Source: Oleispira sp036960605
GTDB taxonomy: Bacteria > Pseudomonadota > Gammaproteobacteria > Pseudomonadales > Oceanobacteraceae
Direction: 5' to 3'
NCBI GenBank assembly: GCA_036960605.1
Contig: JBALXI010000018.1
Location: 1-64,000, forward strand
Length of the DNA stretch: 64,000 nt
Shown: piece by piece, positions 7,924 through 16,038 of the stretch
Position numbering within the stretch: position 1 is the first letter of the stretch
How the letters are laid out: the number at the start of each line of letters is the position of its first letter
Notes under the pieces: generated by a model
What the model saw: only the letters and a program-made list of their open reading frames with translations
What the model was told of the DNA's origin: nothing
Databases searched by the model: none
Position numbers and translations under genes: made by a program

Positions 7924-8643
7924 TTACATTCCAAACGACTTAGATGTAATAATTTTATTTAAGAAGCCACTGCCCATAAAACGGAATAGGTGGGCTTTGA
8001 GGAAGAAGCCAATAAGATCGGTGGCTTTAGATACGATGCCGCTTTGTAATACTTCAATGACAAGGGCAAGGGACATATCGACCATCTGCGTGGTATTGCT
8101 AAATTCATCCGAATCATCGTTAACCCAATAAAGTAGTACTGCCAACATATATTCGTTGATGAGCTTAGCGGTTGCCCCAGTAAAAGGTGAGTGTGATATT
8201 TCACCGTTTTGTTCAGCTTCCATTAACAGGTCATGGATGAGTCCAATAAATTCCTCTCTAACCGGGCTGACATCTTTAAATAAGATACTGGGAGATTGCA
8301 TGATCATTTTAAGGCTATCGCTGACAAACTCTCGATTGGGTAGAAAGTTATTCAGATAGATATCGATCAATAACTGCAGTTTCTCCTGCAGTGTATAGCC
8401 ATCGAGCTCTTCTTCTTCGAAGAACTGCTGCACTGTCTTTTCTGCTATCAAGCCGTAATAGGCATAGATCAGCTTATCTTTATTGGCGAAATACTTATAA
8501 ATGGTGGCATCACCAATTCCAGCCTGCTTGGCTATTTGCTTCATGGTGGTATTGGCAAAGCCTTTTTCGGTAAAAAGGTCCAGTGCCGTCATGATGATCT
8601 TCTCGCGAATCTCTTGCTGTTTCTCTTTGGATAATCTGGCCAT
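7924..8643 (-). CDS. TetR-family regulator heading the ABC1-kinase operon
   Basis: 239 residues from the ATG at 8643. The open frame extends further upstream, but the TetR fold begins right here (KEKQQEIREKIIMTALDLF), so the longer version is unlikely. The helix-turn-helix is TTMKQIAKQAGIGDATIYKYFANKDKLIYAYY at about residues 32-63; the remainder is a helical ligand-binding domain. It is first in the operon and likely controls itself and the four genes behind it. An imperfect palindrome (8684-8707) and repeats of TGTATCG lie in its upstream region and are probable operator sequences. Confidence 0.9.
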   Translation of the reverse strand: MARLSKEKQQEIREKIIMTALDLFTEKGFANTTMKQIAKQAGIGDATIYKYFANKDKLIYAYYGLIAEKTVQQFFEEEELDGYTLQEKLQLLIDIYLNNFLPNREFVSDSLKMIMQSPSILFKDVSPVREEFIGLIHDLLMEAEQNGEISHSPFTGATAKLINEYMLAVLLYWVNDDSDEFSNTTQMVDMSLALVIEVLQSGIVSKATDLIGFFLKAHLFRFMGSGFLNKIITSKSFGM

Positions 8644-8683
8644 AAGCGACACCGTTTCGTATAATTGCTTTAATATTGTATTT

Positions 8684-8707
8684 ATATGATAGATTGTATC
8701 GTATAGG
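8684..8707. promoter_or_regulatory. Imperfect palindrome, probable TetR operator
   Basis: ATATGATA and TATCGTAT flank a 5-bp GATTG spacer; 7 of 8 arm positions pair. It lies about 45 bp upstream of the TetR start, where an autoregulatory operator is expected. The reverse complement contains ATACGATACA, also found at 10140-10149 in front of the lipoprotein/lipase operon. Confidence 0.5.
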
Positions 8708-8740
8708 TTGCCAAGTGCTGATTTAAAAAATTTAATTGAA

Positions 8741-8764
8741 GGCTGTATCGAGAGGCTGTATCGA
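8741..8764 (+). repeat. Two direct GGCTGTATCGA repeats, 13-bp period
   Basis: Two perfect copies of the 11-mer start 13 bp apart. Each contains TGTATCG, which also occurs in the probable TetR operator just downstream on the plus strand, so they may be additional binding half-sites. Confidence 0.6.
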
Positions 8765-8941
8765 TGCCGAAATAGCATGTATATGCTTGGTTAATTTGGA
8801 GTGAAAGGCAGTTCAAGGAAATCGACAGCGTCAACAGCAGTTCACTGATTTGAGCGAGGCGCTGGCCTTCGCAAATACTCGTGATAGGGGTCAACCCGTA
8901 TTGGATACCTTTATCTTACATACCTTGTCTTCCAAGTGCTT

Positions 8942-8978
8942 TTCGTGGCTTAATAATTTATTCCTAAACAGCCACGAA
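8942..8978. promoter_or_regulatory. 9-bp inverted repeat just upstream of the AraC gene
   Basis: TTCGTGGCT and AGCCACGAA pair perfectly around a 19-nt loop, ending 10 bp before the GTG start of the AraC-type regulator. It could be an autoregulatory operator or an mRNA hairpin that limits translation initiation. Confidence 0.5.
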
Positions 8979-8988
8979 GTCGTATTCA

Positions 8989-10014
8989 GTGTCCAATAAA
9001 CGCCCAACTTCAGATTCTTATTCAACCTTAGCCGCATGGGCTATCGCCGTTAGTTGGACCTTGAAAGCCCAAGGATTTAATGCGGATGAGATTTTTTCTA
9101 ATGCAGGATTAAATCTGAACGAATTTGAGCAGAAGCCTTCTAGCCGTATCCCCATTGGTGATATGACCAAGCTATGGGAAACCGCGATAAAAGCCACCGC
9201 GAACCCCGCTTTTGGCTTAAGCGTTTCTGACCACGCGCACGCTGTGCATCTTAAAGCCCTTGGCATGTTAATCGTGAGTTGTGAAAATCTGGCGCAAGCT
9301 CTTGAAAAAATCATTGCTTATCACGCGTTGGTTAGCGATTCCGTTCAGCTTAATCTGCAGCATACACCTGATAAAGTGGGTTTTAGTATTCGCGCCATAG
9401 AAGGGGTGGATATTAGCCCTGCGGCATTTGATGCTTTTTTCTCGGTTATCGTTAAGTTCTGTCGCAATATGATGGGCAATGATAAATTTGTCGCACAGCT
9501 TGATCTTATTCGATCAGAGCCTAAGTCGGTGAAGCCTTGGTTAACTTTTTTTGATGCCGAGGTTCATTTTAACCGTGATGATAATTGCTTGTGGTTATAC
9601 CGTTCGTTCTTAGAAAAATCTTCTTTGCATTTTGATCAGAAAGTTCAGCAAATGAACGAGAATGCTGTGCAAGATTATCTGCAAGATATGAACGCTAATA
9701 CCTGGCTTGATAAGTGTAAAAAATATTTAGTGATCGGCTTAAATGAAGAGAGCCCTAGTCTTACTAAAATAGCAGAAAAACTGAATGTATCTGAGCGTAC
9801 CCTTGCCAGAAATCTCAGAGCAGAAGGGTTTAGCTTTAGTGAAATATTACAGCAGAAGAAGCAAGACCTTGCCTGTTATTATTTATTAGAAACCGATGAA
9901 AGTATGACCAATATTGCTTTAAATTTGGGCTTTAAAGATGCAAGTAATTTTAATCGAGCCTTTCAGCGCTGGTATCAAATAACTCCCTCGGAGTATCGTC
10001 AGAAAAACAAATAA
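8989..10014 (+). CDS. AraC-family regulator with arabinose-binding-type N domain (OruR-like)
   Basis: 341 residues from a GTG codon. The N-terminal roughly 200 residues match the AraC-type ligand domain seen in OruR-like regulators (SWTLKAQGFNADEIFSNAGL, IPIGDMTKLWETA, FGLSVSDHAHAVHLKALG). The C-terminal 100 residues carry two helix-turn-helices (LTKIAEKLNVSERTLARNLRAEGFSFSEI and MTNIALNLGFKDASNFNRAFQRWYQITPSEYR). It probably activates a nearby gene in response to a small molecule. Candidates are itself, through the 9-bp inverted repeat just upstream, and the lipoprotein/lipase operon that begins 184 bp downstream. The ligand is unknown. Confidence 0.9.
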   Translation: MSNKRPTSDSYSTLAAWAIAVSWTLKAQGFNADEIFSNAGLNLNEFEQKPSSRIPIGDMTKLWETAIKATANPAFGLSVSDHAHAVHLKALGMLIVSCENLAQALEKIIAYHALVSDSVQLNLQHTPDKVGFSIRAIEGVDISPAAFDAFFSVIVKFCRNMMGNDKFVAQLDLIRSEPKSVKPWLTFFDAEVHFNRDDNCLWLYRSFLEKSSLHFDQKVQQMNENAVQDYLQDMNANTWLDKCKKYLVIGLNEESPSLTKIAEKLNVSERTLARNLRAEGFSFSEILQQKKQDLACYYLLETDESMTNIALNLGFKDASNFNRAFQRWYQITPSEYRQKNK

Positions 10015-10140
10015 TCTATACCGGAGTGCCGCAATAATAATTGATCGCTCTGATCGTATGCTGAATTTTTAATGGTACGTTTGTGCTTGTTTTTAATGGG
10101 TTTTATACGCTAAATTTGGCACATAACCACCTTGGCCTAA

Positions 10141-10178
10141 TACGATACATACGATAAAATACTGAGACATATTATAAT
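10141..10178 (+). promoter_or_regulatory. Probable promoter with TACGATA direct repeats before the lipase operon
   Basis: Two TACGATA copies 9 bp apart (10141-10147, 10150-10156) overlap the place of a -35 element; a perfect TATAAT lies at 10173-10178. A regulator bound at the repeats would control RNA polymerase access. The ATACGATACA core is shared with the TetR upstream region. Confidence 0.45.
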
Positions 10179-10198
10179 AACAATACCTTAAGATTCTC

Positions 10199-10978
10199 AT
10201 GCAAAAAATAATGAAACTTTGTATTCTATGGCTTGCTAGCGTCATTCTGCACGGCTGCGCTACCCTTGAATATTATGAGTTGTTAGAACCTCAGCGCAGT
10301 AGTAAGCAACAATTTATTGATATCCCTTATGTCTATTCTGGATCTATGGAAAGCAATGCGCAGGAATACAAATTTCAATTCTCGGGAGTATTACACGACG
10401 GTGATGACAAATACCTAGATATTAAAATTCCGCGTGATCTCTCCCGTAAAGAACATCCTATGATCAGTGCCGTATTGGATCATCAATTGGGCCATAATTT
10501 AGCCGAGCTGAGTAATAGTGATGTCGAGCGTTCGACAGGAGAGCCTGCTTTATTAGTGGTGAATCCAAACTATCCTTTTAATCTTGCTGCGATCAAGAGC
10601 CAGCCAGCGTTATTTTATCAGCAGCATCATTTGCAATATCATTTGCAAGCTCAACCGCTGGCTTTATCTCAAGCTGCGCGGGGTGTATCAGGCTGTCCGA
10701 ATATTTTGTTATTAAATCTCGATATTAATGACGAGCGTCCCACCACATTAGAATATGGCTACTGCAAAATAAAAGGTGATCATTCTTCTTATACTTGGCA
10801 AATCATCGACGATGAGAAAATTGCTAACCATGTTGAGCATGACAAGATCTTTGGTCATCAAATCGCTTATTTAGGTTTTCTAGTAACCGTGCCATTTGAT
10901 GTAATCGTTTCACCTTTCTATACCCTAGGTTGGGGTTTAGTAGCGAGTAAAAATTTAATGTTCTCGGGAGAAGAGTAA
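10199..10978 (+). CDS. Hypothetical lipoprotein, partner of the downstream lipase
   Basis: 259 residues. A signal peptide ends in a lipobox-like LHGC (Cys about residue 20), predicting a lipid-anchored periplasmic or outer-membrane protein. The rest is mixed alpha/beta with no family I recognise; the C-terminal part has a hydrophobic stretch (VTVPFDVIVSPFYTLGWGLVASKN) that resembles small lipoproteins with a YceK-like end. Its stop codon overlaps the start of the lipase gene (TAATG), so the two are translationally coupled. A chaperone, anchor or immunity-like role for the lipase is possible but unproven. Confidence 0.75.
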   Translation: MQKIMKLCILWLASVILHGCATLEYYELLEPQRSSKQQFIDIPYVYSGSMESNAQEYKFQFSGVLHDGDDKYLDIKIPRDLSRKEHPMISAVLDHQLGHNLAELSNSDVERSTGEPALLVVNPNYPFNLAAIKSQPALFYQQHHLQYHLQAQPLALSQAARGVSGCPNILLLNLDINDERPTTLEYGYCKIKGDHSSYTWQIIDDEKIANHVEHDKIFGHQIAYLGFLVTVPFDVIVSPFYTLGWGLVASKNLMFSGEE

Positions 10979-12288
10979 TGAGTAACTTCTTCAAAAAAAT
11001 GACGACCGCTAAGCATATTATTTTGGCTATATCGTTCAGTATTATCTTTCTATTTTCTAGTGTCAGCGTCAGTGCAAAAGATATTGATCAGCCTCATTCG
11101 GCAATTGGTCCACAACAAAATAACGCTCCGATTATTCTATTGCATGGTTTCAGCGGCTGGGGGAGAGATGAAGCATTAGGCTTTAATTATTGGGGCGGCA
11201 TAGTGGATGTGCAAGAACATTTAAAACAGCACGACTACCAAGTTTTCACCACCGCCTCGGGGCCTTTTTCAAGTTCTTGGGATCGGGCTTGTGAGATTTT
11301 TGCTCAAATTAAAGGGGGAATTGTAGATTATGGTAAGGCGCATAGTGACAATCATGGCCATGCTCGTTTTGGTAAATCCTTTGAGGGTTTTTATCCTGAG
11401 TGGGGAACGGTTAATAGTGAAACGAAGAAGCTGAATAAAGTTCATCTGATAGCTCATAGTCAAGGCGGATTAGATTCTCGGATCTTGGTTCAGTTGTTGA
11501 ATAAAGGGTATTTAGAAGAACAGCGCGAGATGACGAATAATCTAGAAAATCTTGGCCTGCTCTTTCAGGGTAACCATGATTGGGTTCACAGTGTGACGAC
11601 TTTATCGACCCCCCACGATGGTACGACGTTGGCCAGTAATGTTTTTCGTATTCTTCCTAATCATCAGCAAGTTACAACGTATGTCAGCTCTATGTGGAGC
11701 GCGCTGGGTTTACCGGCCTATGATTGGAAGCTGGCTCAATGGGGATTGGAGCGAGGAGAGGAAGAAGAGTATGACGCATTTCAATTACGGGTTGAAGACA
11801 GTCGTTTTTGGCGCGCAAGCCGTGATAACGCCTCTTGGTATTTAAGCCCTGAAGGCGCCCGTGAAATGAATGGTTGGGTGAAGGCTCAGCCTAATGTGTT
11901 CTATTTTTCTTATGCTAGCCAGCAAACCAGTGAGTCTTGGTTTAGCAATGATCATGAACCTGATATAGGTATGTTTGCTATCTTTCGCCCTTTTGCTAAA
12001 TGGATGGGGGAATATACTCAAGACAGCCCTAACCGGGTATTAATTGATAAAACTTGGTTTCCTAACGACGGCATCGTCAATACGATTTCTATGAACGGCC
12101 CTAAAAATAATTCCCAAGATCGTATTGTGGAATATAACGGTGTACCTGTGCGTGGGGCTTGGAACGACATGGGCATACTGCAGGGTTGGGATCATTTTGA
12201 TTATTTAGGTCAATTCAATTCAAGCTATAGTGACCCAAGACCTTTCTTTGACAAGCTAGCCAACTACGTTGGCGCATTACCCGAATAG
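10978..12288 (+). CDS. Secreted triacylglycerol lipase, family I.5-like
   Basis: 436 residues with an N-terminal signal peptide (to about residue 34, VSA). The alpha/beta-hydrolase core shows the oxyanion region LLHGFSGWG, the nucleophile in AHSQGG (Ser about 161), a zinc-site-like STPHDG segment, the Asp region FPNDGIVNTISM, and the His region WNDMGILQGWDHFDYLG. This order and these motifs match the large thermoalkalophilic lipases of Staphylococcus and Geobacillus (family I.5) rather than the Pseudomonas lipases that need a foldase. It should hydrolyse long-chain acylglycerols outside the cell or in the periplasm. It is translationally coupled to the lipoprotein gene in front. Confidence 0.9.
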   Translation: MSNFFKKMTTAKHIILAISFSIIFLFSSVSVSAKDIDQPHSAIGPQQNNAPIILLHGFSGWGRDEALGFNYWGGIVDVQEHLKQHDYQVFTTASGPFSSSWDRACEIFAQIKGGIVDYGKAHSDNHGHARFGKSFEGFYPEWGTVNSETKKLNKVHLIAHSQGGLDSRILVQLLNKGYLEEQREMTNNLENLGLLFQGNHDWVHSVTTLSTPHDGTTLASNVFRILPNHQQVTTYVSSMWSALGLPAYDWKLAQWGLERGEEEEYDAFQLRVEDSRFWRASRDNASWYLSPEGAREMNGWVKAQPNVFYFSYASQQTSESWFSNDHEPDIGMFAIFRPFAKWMGEYTQDSPNRVLIDKTWFPNDGIVNTISMNGPKNNSQDRIVEYNGVPVRGAWNDMGILQGWDHFDYLGQFNSSYSDPRPFFDKLANYVGALPE

Positions 12289-12389
12289 CGATATGAATAA
12301 ATCCCCAACCTTTTTATTATTTTTCGTGATTATTATTTTAGAAGCAAGTAACTGGCTTCATATTGCTTCATATTCAACGTTTATTCAAA

Positions 12390-13730
12390 ATGGAATTTAT
12401 AAACGTGAGAAAGAATCTTAGAAGCCTTTTATTTTGTATGGGCATGGTGTGTGCTTGTCTCTCAATGATTGGCTGCAAAGAAACATCGGACGTTCAGGAA
12501 TCTACAGACCCGAAACCGGCCGATCCGAAACCTGTTGATCCAGAATCTGTTGATCCAGAACCTGTTGATCCAGAACCTGCTGACCCTAAACCTACAGATC
12601 CGAAACCTGCTGATCCATTAACTCAGTGCATTAATTCGACAGATGAAAGAGAGGGTGATCAAGTACATCGATTTGAAAATTTTGAAAACTTATTAATTAA
12701 TGGCCCTTGCGTATGGCAAACCGACGCACTAGCGAATGAAGGCCCTTTTACTGAAACGGGAAAATATTTTACTCAAATAGAAGTAACGCCACCGCCAGGA
12801 AATAGAAGTAGCCTCGCTTTTGGGAAGAATAATTGGCTCACCGCAGAGCTATATTCACGAGATAACGACAGAGCTATCACGGACTTCATCAGTTTTGTTG
12901 ATGATCCCAGTGGCAGTGATAATACAGTGCTTAAATTATCAACGCTCAAGCATACCGATGGCGCAATTATACGTTCCAGCCAAGCCTTACCCAAAAATTA
13001 CCGTATTTCTCTTAAAGTGGGCTTCCCACAATATGGGGATGGCGAACCCGGGCTTAATGGTTACGATAGCGGTGACGAGCTAGCAGAGCCTTGGAACGGA
13101 CATTTTGCCAAGGCAGAAAATGGGTTTTATTGGCTTTCAATATTAGATAGCCAGCCTAAGCCTCACAATAATACTTGGATTCATCATCACAGAAAATTTG
13201 TCATTGATTCTGATAATCACAACCCACCATGGATGGAAATATATAATGGTGATGACTTTGAAAGCAGCGGTAAAAACCCCATCATGGTCATTGCTCCGGA
13301 TGGAGCAAGAACACCTAATATTCGCAATGGTAGTCCCTTTATAAGTTATGCCGCCGATAAATGGCAGGATTCAGGAGACATTAGAGCAATAGATGCTTAT
13401 TTACCCAATGAATGGTATCAGGTCACATTCACTCGTGAAGACAATGTTTATACCTTCAACATTGAAGGTAATTTCAAGTACTCAGGTATTAATGCTTATC
13501 ATGGCAGCATCGATGCAGCAGAAAATTGCATTTGGCATTACAATCAAAATAGCGAAGACTTAAACGCTAACTGTGTTAATAATGACTTTTTTGCTGAACT
13601 CGGCGATCAATTTCCTTTCTGGCCACAAAGTAGCGGCTTTGACGACTTCTTTATGATTGGGGATCCACATATTAACTACTATGAAGGGCATGTCTATTTT
13701 GATGATATTCAACTACAAGAATTACCCTAA
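12390..13730 (+). CDS. Secreted lipoprotein with DPxP linker, unknown function
   Basis: About 446 residues from ATG 12390 (a TTG at 12363 is an alternative; neither has a clear ribosome binding site). A signal peptide ends in a lipobox (SMIGC). Next comes a tandem DPKP/DPEP-type linker of about 37 residues, then a domain of roughly 360 residues rich in Trp, Asn and Asp (FYWLSILDSQPKPHNNTW, HHHRKFVIDSDN, NEWYQVTFTRED) ending in VYFDDIQLQELP. The style is that of a beta-sandwich carbohydrate-binding or hydrolase module attached by a flexible linker to the cell surface, but no catalytic signature is recognised. It stands alone between the lipase and a small membrane protein gene. Confidence 0.8.
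   Translation: MEFINVRKNLRSLLFCMGMVCACLSMIGCKETSDVQESTDPKPADPKPVDPESVDPEPVDPEPADPKPTDPKPADPLTQCINSTDEREGDQVHRFENFENLLINGPCVWQTDALANEGPFTETGKYFTQIEVTPPPGNRSSLAFGKNNWLTAELYSRDNDRAITDFISFVDDPSGSDNTVLKLSTLKHTDGAIIRSSQALPKNYRISLKVGFPQYGDGEPGLNGYDSGDELAEPWNGHFAKAENGFYWLSILDSQPKPHNNTWIHHHRKFVIDSDNHNPPWMEIYNGDDFESSGKNPIMVIAPDGARTPNIRNGSPFISYAADKWQDSGDIRAIDAYLPNEWYQVTFTREDNVYTFNIEGNFKYSGINAYHGSIDAAENCIWHYNQNSEDLNANCVNNDFFAELGDQFPFWPQSSGFDDFFMIGDPHINYYEGHVYFDDIQLQELP
12507..12617 (+). repeat. In-frame 15-bp tandem repeats coding DPKPx/DPEPx
   Basis: About seven and a half degenerate 15-bp units encode a Pro/Asp-rich linker directly after the lipobox. Codon variants differ between units, so the array is not freshly expanded, but it may still vary between strains. 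Confidence 0.9.
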
Positions 13731-13890
13731 GGAATCATGGGGTGCTATTGAGTCTAATGATTATGAGCTCTATAAAATGACATGTTTTCGTCTATTTCAC
13801 TCAGGCCTACGAAGAAGCAAAAATAGATAGATAAAACTTCTAATGTAATTATGCTTAAATACACGCTTATTGCATTAGATAGCCTATCTC

Positions 13891-14307
13891 ATGATTCTAA
13901 AATTGTTGCTTACCCTCGCTGTTATTATTGCCGTTTATATCTGGTACCGTAGAAAAAACGGTCAACGCCTTCTTCCGGCTAGTCTAAGCGCTAGCATCCT
14001 CGCGAGTCGTTCCCCTGCTAAACAACTCCCCTCAAATAGTTGGGTAAAGCCTTTCGCTTATGCTATAGCTGGCTTAGTCATTATTGTGGGCATTTGGATT
14101 TATTATCTATCTTGGCAGGAAGGTCATACTCAATATGAGGTGACAATTACAAACCCTCAAAGCGGCTCGACTGAAACCTTTATCGCGCTTAAAAAGAATA
14201 TGAAAGGAAGGCTGTTCATTACCGAAACTGGCCGGGAAATTAGAACTTCTGAATTGGAGAGAGTGGAAGTTAGAAAGTTAGCAGATAAAAAAATAGAAGA
14301 TAAATAA
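13891..14307 (+). CDS. Small membrane protein, unknown function
   Basis: 138 residues with a membrane segment at the N terminus (about 1-18), a short basic linker and a second helix at about 55-75, followed by a cytoplasmic or periplasmic domain of 60 residues (YEVTITNPQSGSTETFIALKKNMKGRLFITETGREI). The soluble part reads like a small beta-rich domain that recurs in gammaproteobacterial membrane proteins of unknown function. The C-terminal codons KIEDK form the first unit of a 14-bp tandem repeat that continues past the stop. The gene precedes a YkgJ-type protein by 50 bp. Confidence 0.7.
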   Translation: MILKLLLTLAVIIAVYIWYRRKNGQRLLPASLSASILASRSPAKQLPSNSWVKPFAYAIAGLVIIVGIWIYYLSWQEGHTQYEVTITNPQSGSTETFIALKKNMKGRLFITETGREIRTSELERVEVRKLADKKIEDK

Positions 14308-14341
14308 TAGAAGATAAATAATAGAAGAAAAAAATAGAAGA
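14292..14341 (+). repeat. Four AATAGAAGA copies spaced 14/14/13 bp across a stop codon
   Basis: The 9-mer starts at 14292, 14306, 14320 and 14333. The first copy is coding (end of the membrane protein); the stop codon (14305-14307) touches the second. The last copy ends 16 bp before the GTG of the next gene. Loss or gain of units would not alter the upstream protein beyond its last residues. Confidence 0.85.
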
Positions 14342-14357
14342 TGGAAATAATTGAATC

Positions 14358-14741
14358 GTGAAAGAATGTAACTCGTGTGGCAAGTGCTGCATAAAATACA
14401 GCAATGGTGCTTTGTCGGCTTCTAAGCAAGAGATCGAACTGTGGGAAGTTTTTACCCCAGCGATTGCTGAATATGTGAATAAAGGCGAAATTTGGGCTGA
14501 TCCTGCCACCGGTAAACTGCTTGAATTGTGTCCCTTTTTACGACTCGAAAGCGGTAGTAAGTCTCAGGTTAAGTACAGCTGTGATATCTATTTTGATCGC
14601 CCTGATGATTGCAAATATTATCCATCGAACGTGCAAGAAATGATTTTAGATGAATGCGAAATGATTGAGCCGATTGATTTAAAAGATTTAAAAAAGGCCC
14701 AAGCTAAACTCGATATCATTATGTCAGACAGCCGCTCTTGA
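14358..14741 (+). CDS. YkgJ-type Cys-cluster protein
   Basis: 127 residues starting with GTG. The family Cys pattern is clear: CNSCGKCC at residues 4-11, CPFL at about residue 56, then C and RPDDCKYYP, and a final Cys near residue 98. YkgJ-family proteins (PF03692) are predicted zinc- or iron-sulfur-binding proteins of unknown biochemical role. The GTG start is favoured because the Cys motif begins four residues in. The 3' end overlaps the end of the convergent diguanylate cyclase gene by 18 bp. Confidence 0.85.
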   Translation: MKECNSCGKCCIKYSNGALSASKQEIELWEVFTPAIAEYVNKGEIWADPATGKLLELCPFLRLESGSKSQVKYSCDIYFDRPDDCKYYPSNVQEMILDECEMIEPIDLKDLKKAQAKLDIIMSDSRS

Positions 14742-15710
14742 GCTGCTGCGATTTTCACTCGTAAGCCAGATATTTACTCTATTGCGACCTTCTTTTTTAG
14801 CTTGATATAGCGCCTGATCAGCGCTGTCGAGCCATTTGTACGCATCCTCATATTGTCGGTCGAGAGACGCAATTCCAATACTCACTGTGCATTTCCCAAT
14901 GCTATCAAATAGCGTATTTTCTATGTCTTGGCGTAACCGTTCAGCCACTAATAACGAATTTTCTAGATTGCTATTGGGCAGTAAAATGGCAAACTCTTCG
15001 CCGCCATAACGGCCAGCAATATCACTGGCCCGCAGTTGTTGTAATAATGCTCCAAACTGTTTTAAAACATTATCCCCCACAAGGTGGCCGTAGCTATCGT
15101 TGATGTTTTTGAAGTGATCAATATCCAGCATCATTACGCAGGCTTTTTCGCCGGAGCGTTGGCAGCGCTCAAACTCTTCTAATAATCGTTGCTCCCAATA
15201 CCGGCGACTGAATACACCGGTGAGACTGTCATTACGGCTCAGGTGTAATAGTTTCCCTCTTTGTAATATCAGTAAGCGCGTGAGCTTATAGTTAATGCCT
15301 GCCAGTACCATGGGGTAAAGGGTAATCATCGGGATGCAAGCCAAGATAACGCTTACCGTGGATTCATATTGAACGCTTGGTTTGGTGAGCAGGCTGGAGA
15401 AAACGAGGGCGATCAGCATAGTGATCAAGCCACGGATAAACAGTTTGAAACCTCCGGCACTGATGTTATTTATCATAAGAACGGTGATGAAAACGGCACA
15501 AGGAATCAATTCGAAAGACATCAGTGGTACCCAAAGGCCACCAAAGAATGAGTCGAATAATAGGCTGTTTATGACTGTGTTTTGTATCTGCTTACTGTGC
15601 TTTGCCCACAGGTAAGCGATGTGAGGCCAGGTTAAGCAAACGATAAATAGAGGCGATATGATCCAGGGGTTTTCTTGATAGACACTATTATTTGCTTGGA
15701 AAACGGCCAT
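14724..15710 (-). CDS. Diguanylate cyclase, MASE2-like membrane sensor plus GGDEF
   Basis: 328 residues from the first ATG. The N-terminal half has about five membrane helices; the C-terminal 165 residues form a GGDEF domain with the RxxD inhibitory site (RASD) and active-site GGEEF, so it should make cyclic di-GMP with product inhibition. The frame stays open upstream to a TAA at 15819-15821, and this stretch reads VPRTFAYLAGLIVV, the expected beginning of a MASE2 domain. The true protein therefore probably starts about 15-30 codons earlier, yet no ATG, GTG or TTG exists there; CTG at 15777-15779 is one candidate. Either a rare start is used or the original start was lost. Confidence 0.9.
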   Translation of the reverse strand: MAVFQANNSVYQENPWIISPLFIVCLTWPHIAYLWAKHSKQIQNTVINSLLFDSFFGGLWVPLMSFELIPCAVFITVLMINNISAGGFKLFIRGLITMLIALVFSSLLTKPSVQYESTVSVILACIPMITLYPMVLAGINYKLTRLLILQRGKLLHLSRNDSLTGVFSRRYWEQRLLEEFERCQRSGEKACVMMLDIDHFKNINDSYGHLVGDNVLKQFGALLQQLRASDIAGRYGGEEFAILLPNSNLENSLLVAERLRQDIENTLFDSIGKCTVSIGIASLDRQYEDAYKWLDSADQALYQAKKEGRNRVNIWLTSENRSSSRAAV

Positions 15711-16038
15711 GACAACAATCAGCCCGGCTAGATAAGCAAAAGTACGAGGGACATAAGAATATGCAGCAATTCCTTTCAGTACATCGGTTTTAAAGTGAGA
15801 ATCAGAAGCTAAGATAGATTACCCGTAGAGCGACATCGCTATATTGAAGAATGTTCAGAGTGTACTTGAGTGGCGTATTTTGTCCTGTAACGATTGAGTT
15901 TGTTATTGCAAACAAATGTACCAAGTTGTGGAAATATCGATGAATCTATCAAATCCTAGTATATAAAGCATATACGATGTGTATGTGGTGTGTATATAAT
16001 GCTGCTTTGTCATTCTTGAACATTGCGGATATAGATTA
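15711..16038. other. Gap between the cyclase gene and the ParD-like gene
   Basis: The first 108 bp are the open upstream extension of the diguanylate cyclase. The rest holds AT-rich promoter-type sequence, with a TATAAT at 15995-16000 that may serve the ParD-like gene. No other gene is seen. Confidence 0.5.

Larger units (their letters stand above)
8644..8988. other. Intergenic region between divergent TetR and AraC genes
   Basis: A 345-bp gap holding promoter-type sequence for both flanking regulators: an imperfect palindrome near the TetR start, a 13-bp-spaced direct repeat, and a 9-bp inverted repeat before the AraC start. One plus-strand frame stays open from about 8806 to 9000 but has no good start or recognisable product. 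Confidence 0.6.

Noticed and set aside
8803..9000. Open plus-strand frame before the AraC-type gene
   Set aside because: No proper start codon, no ribosome binding site and no family; it overlaps a regulatory inverted repeat.
12507..12617. Repeat array considered as CRISPR or intergenic repeat
   Set aside because: Units are 15 bp, contiguous, in frame and encode a Pro/Asp linker; no spacers.
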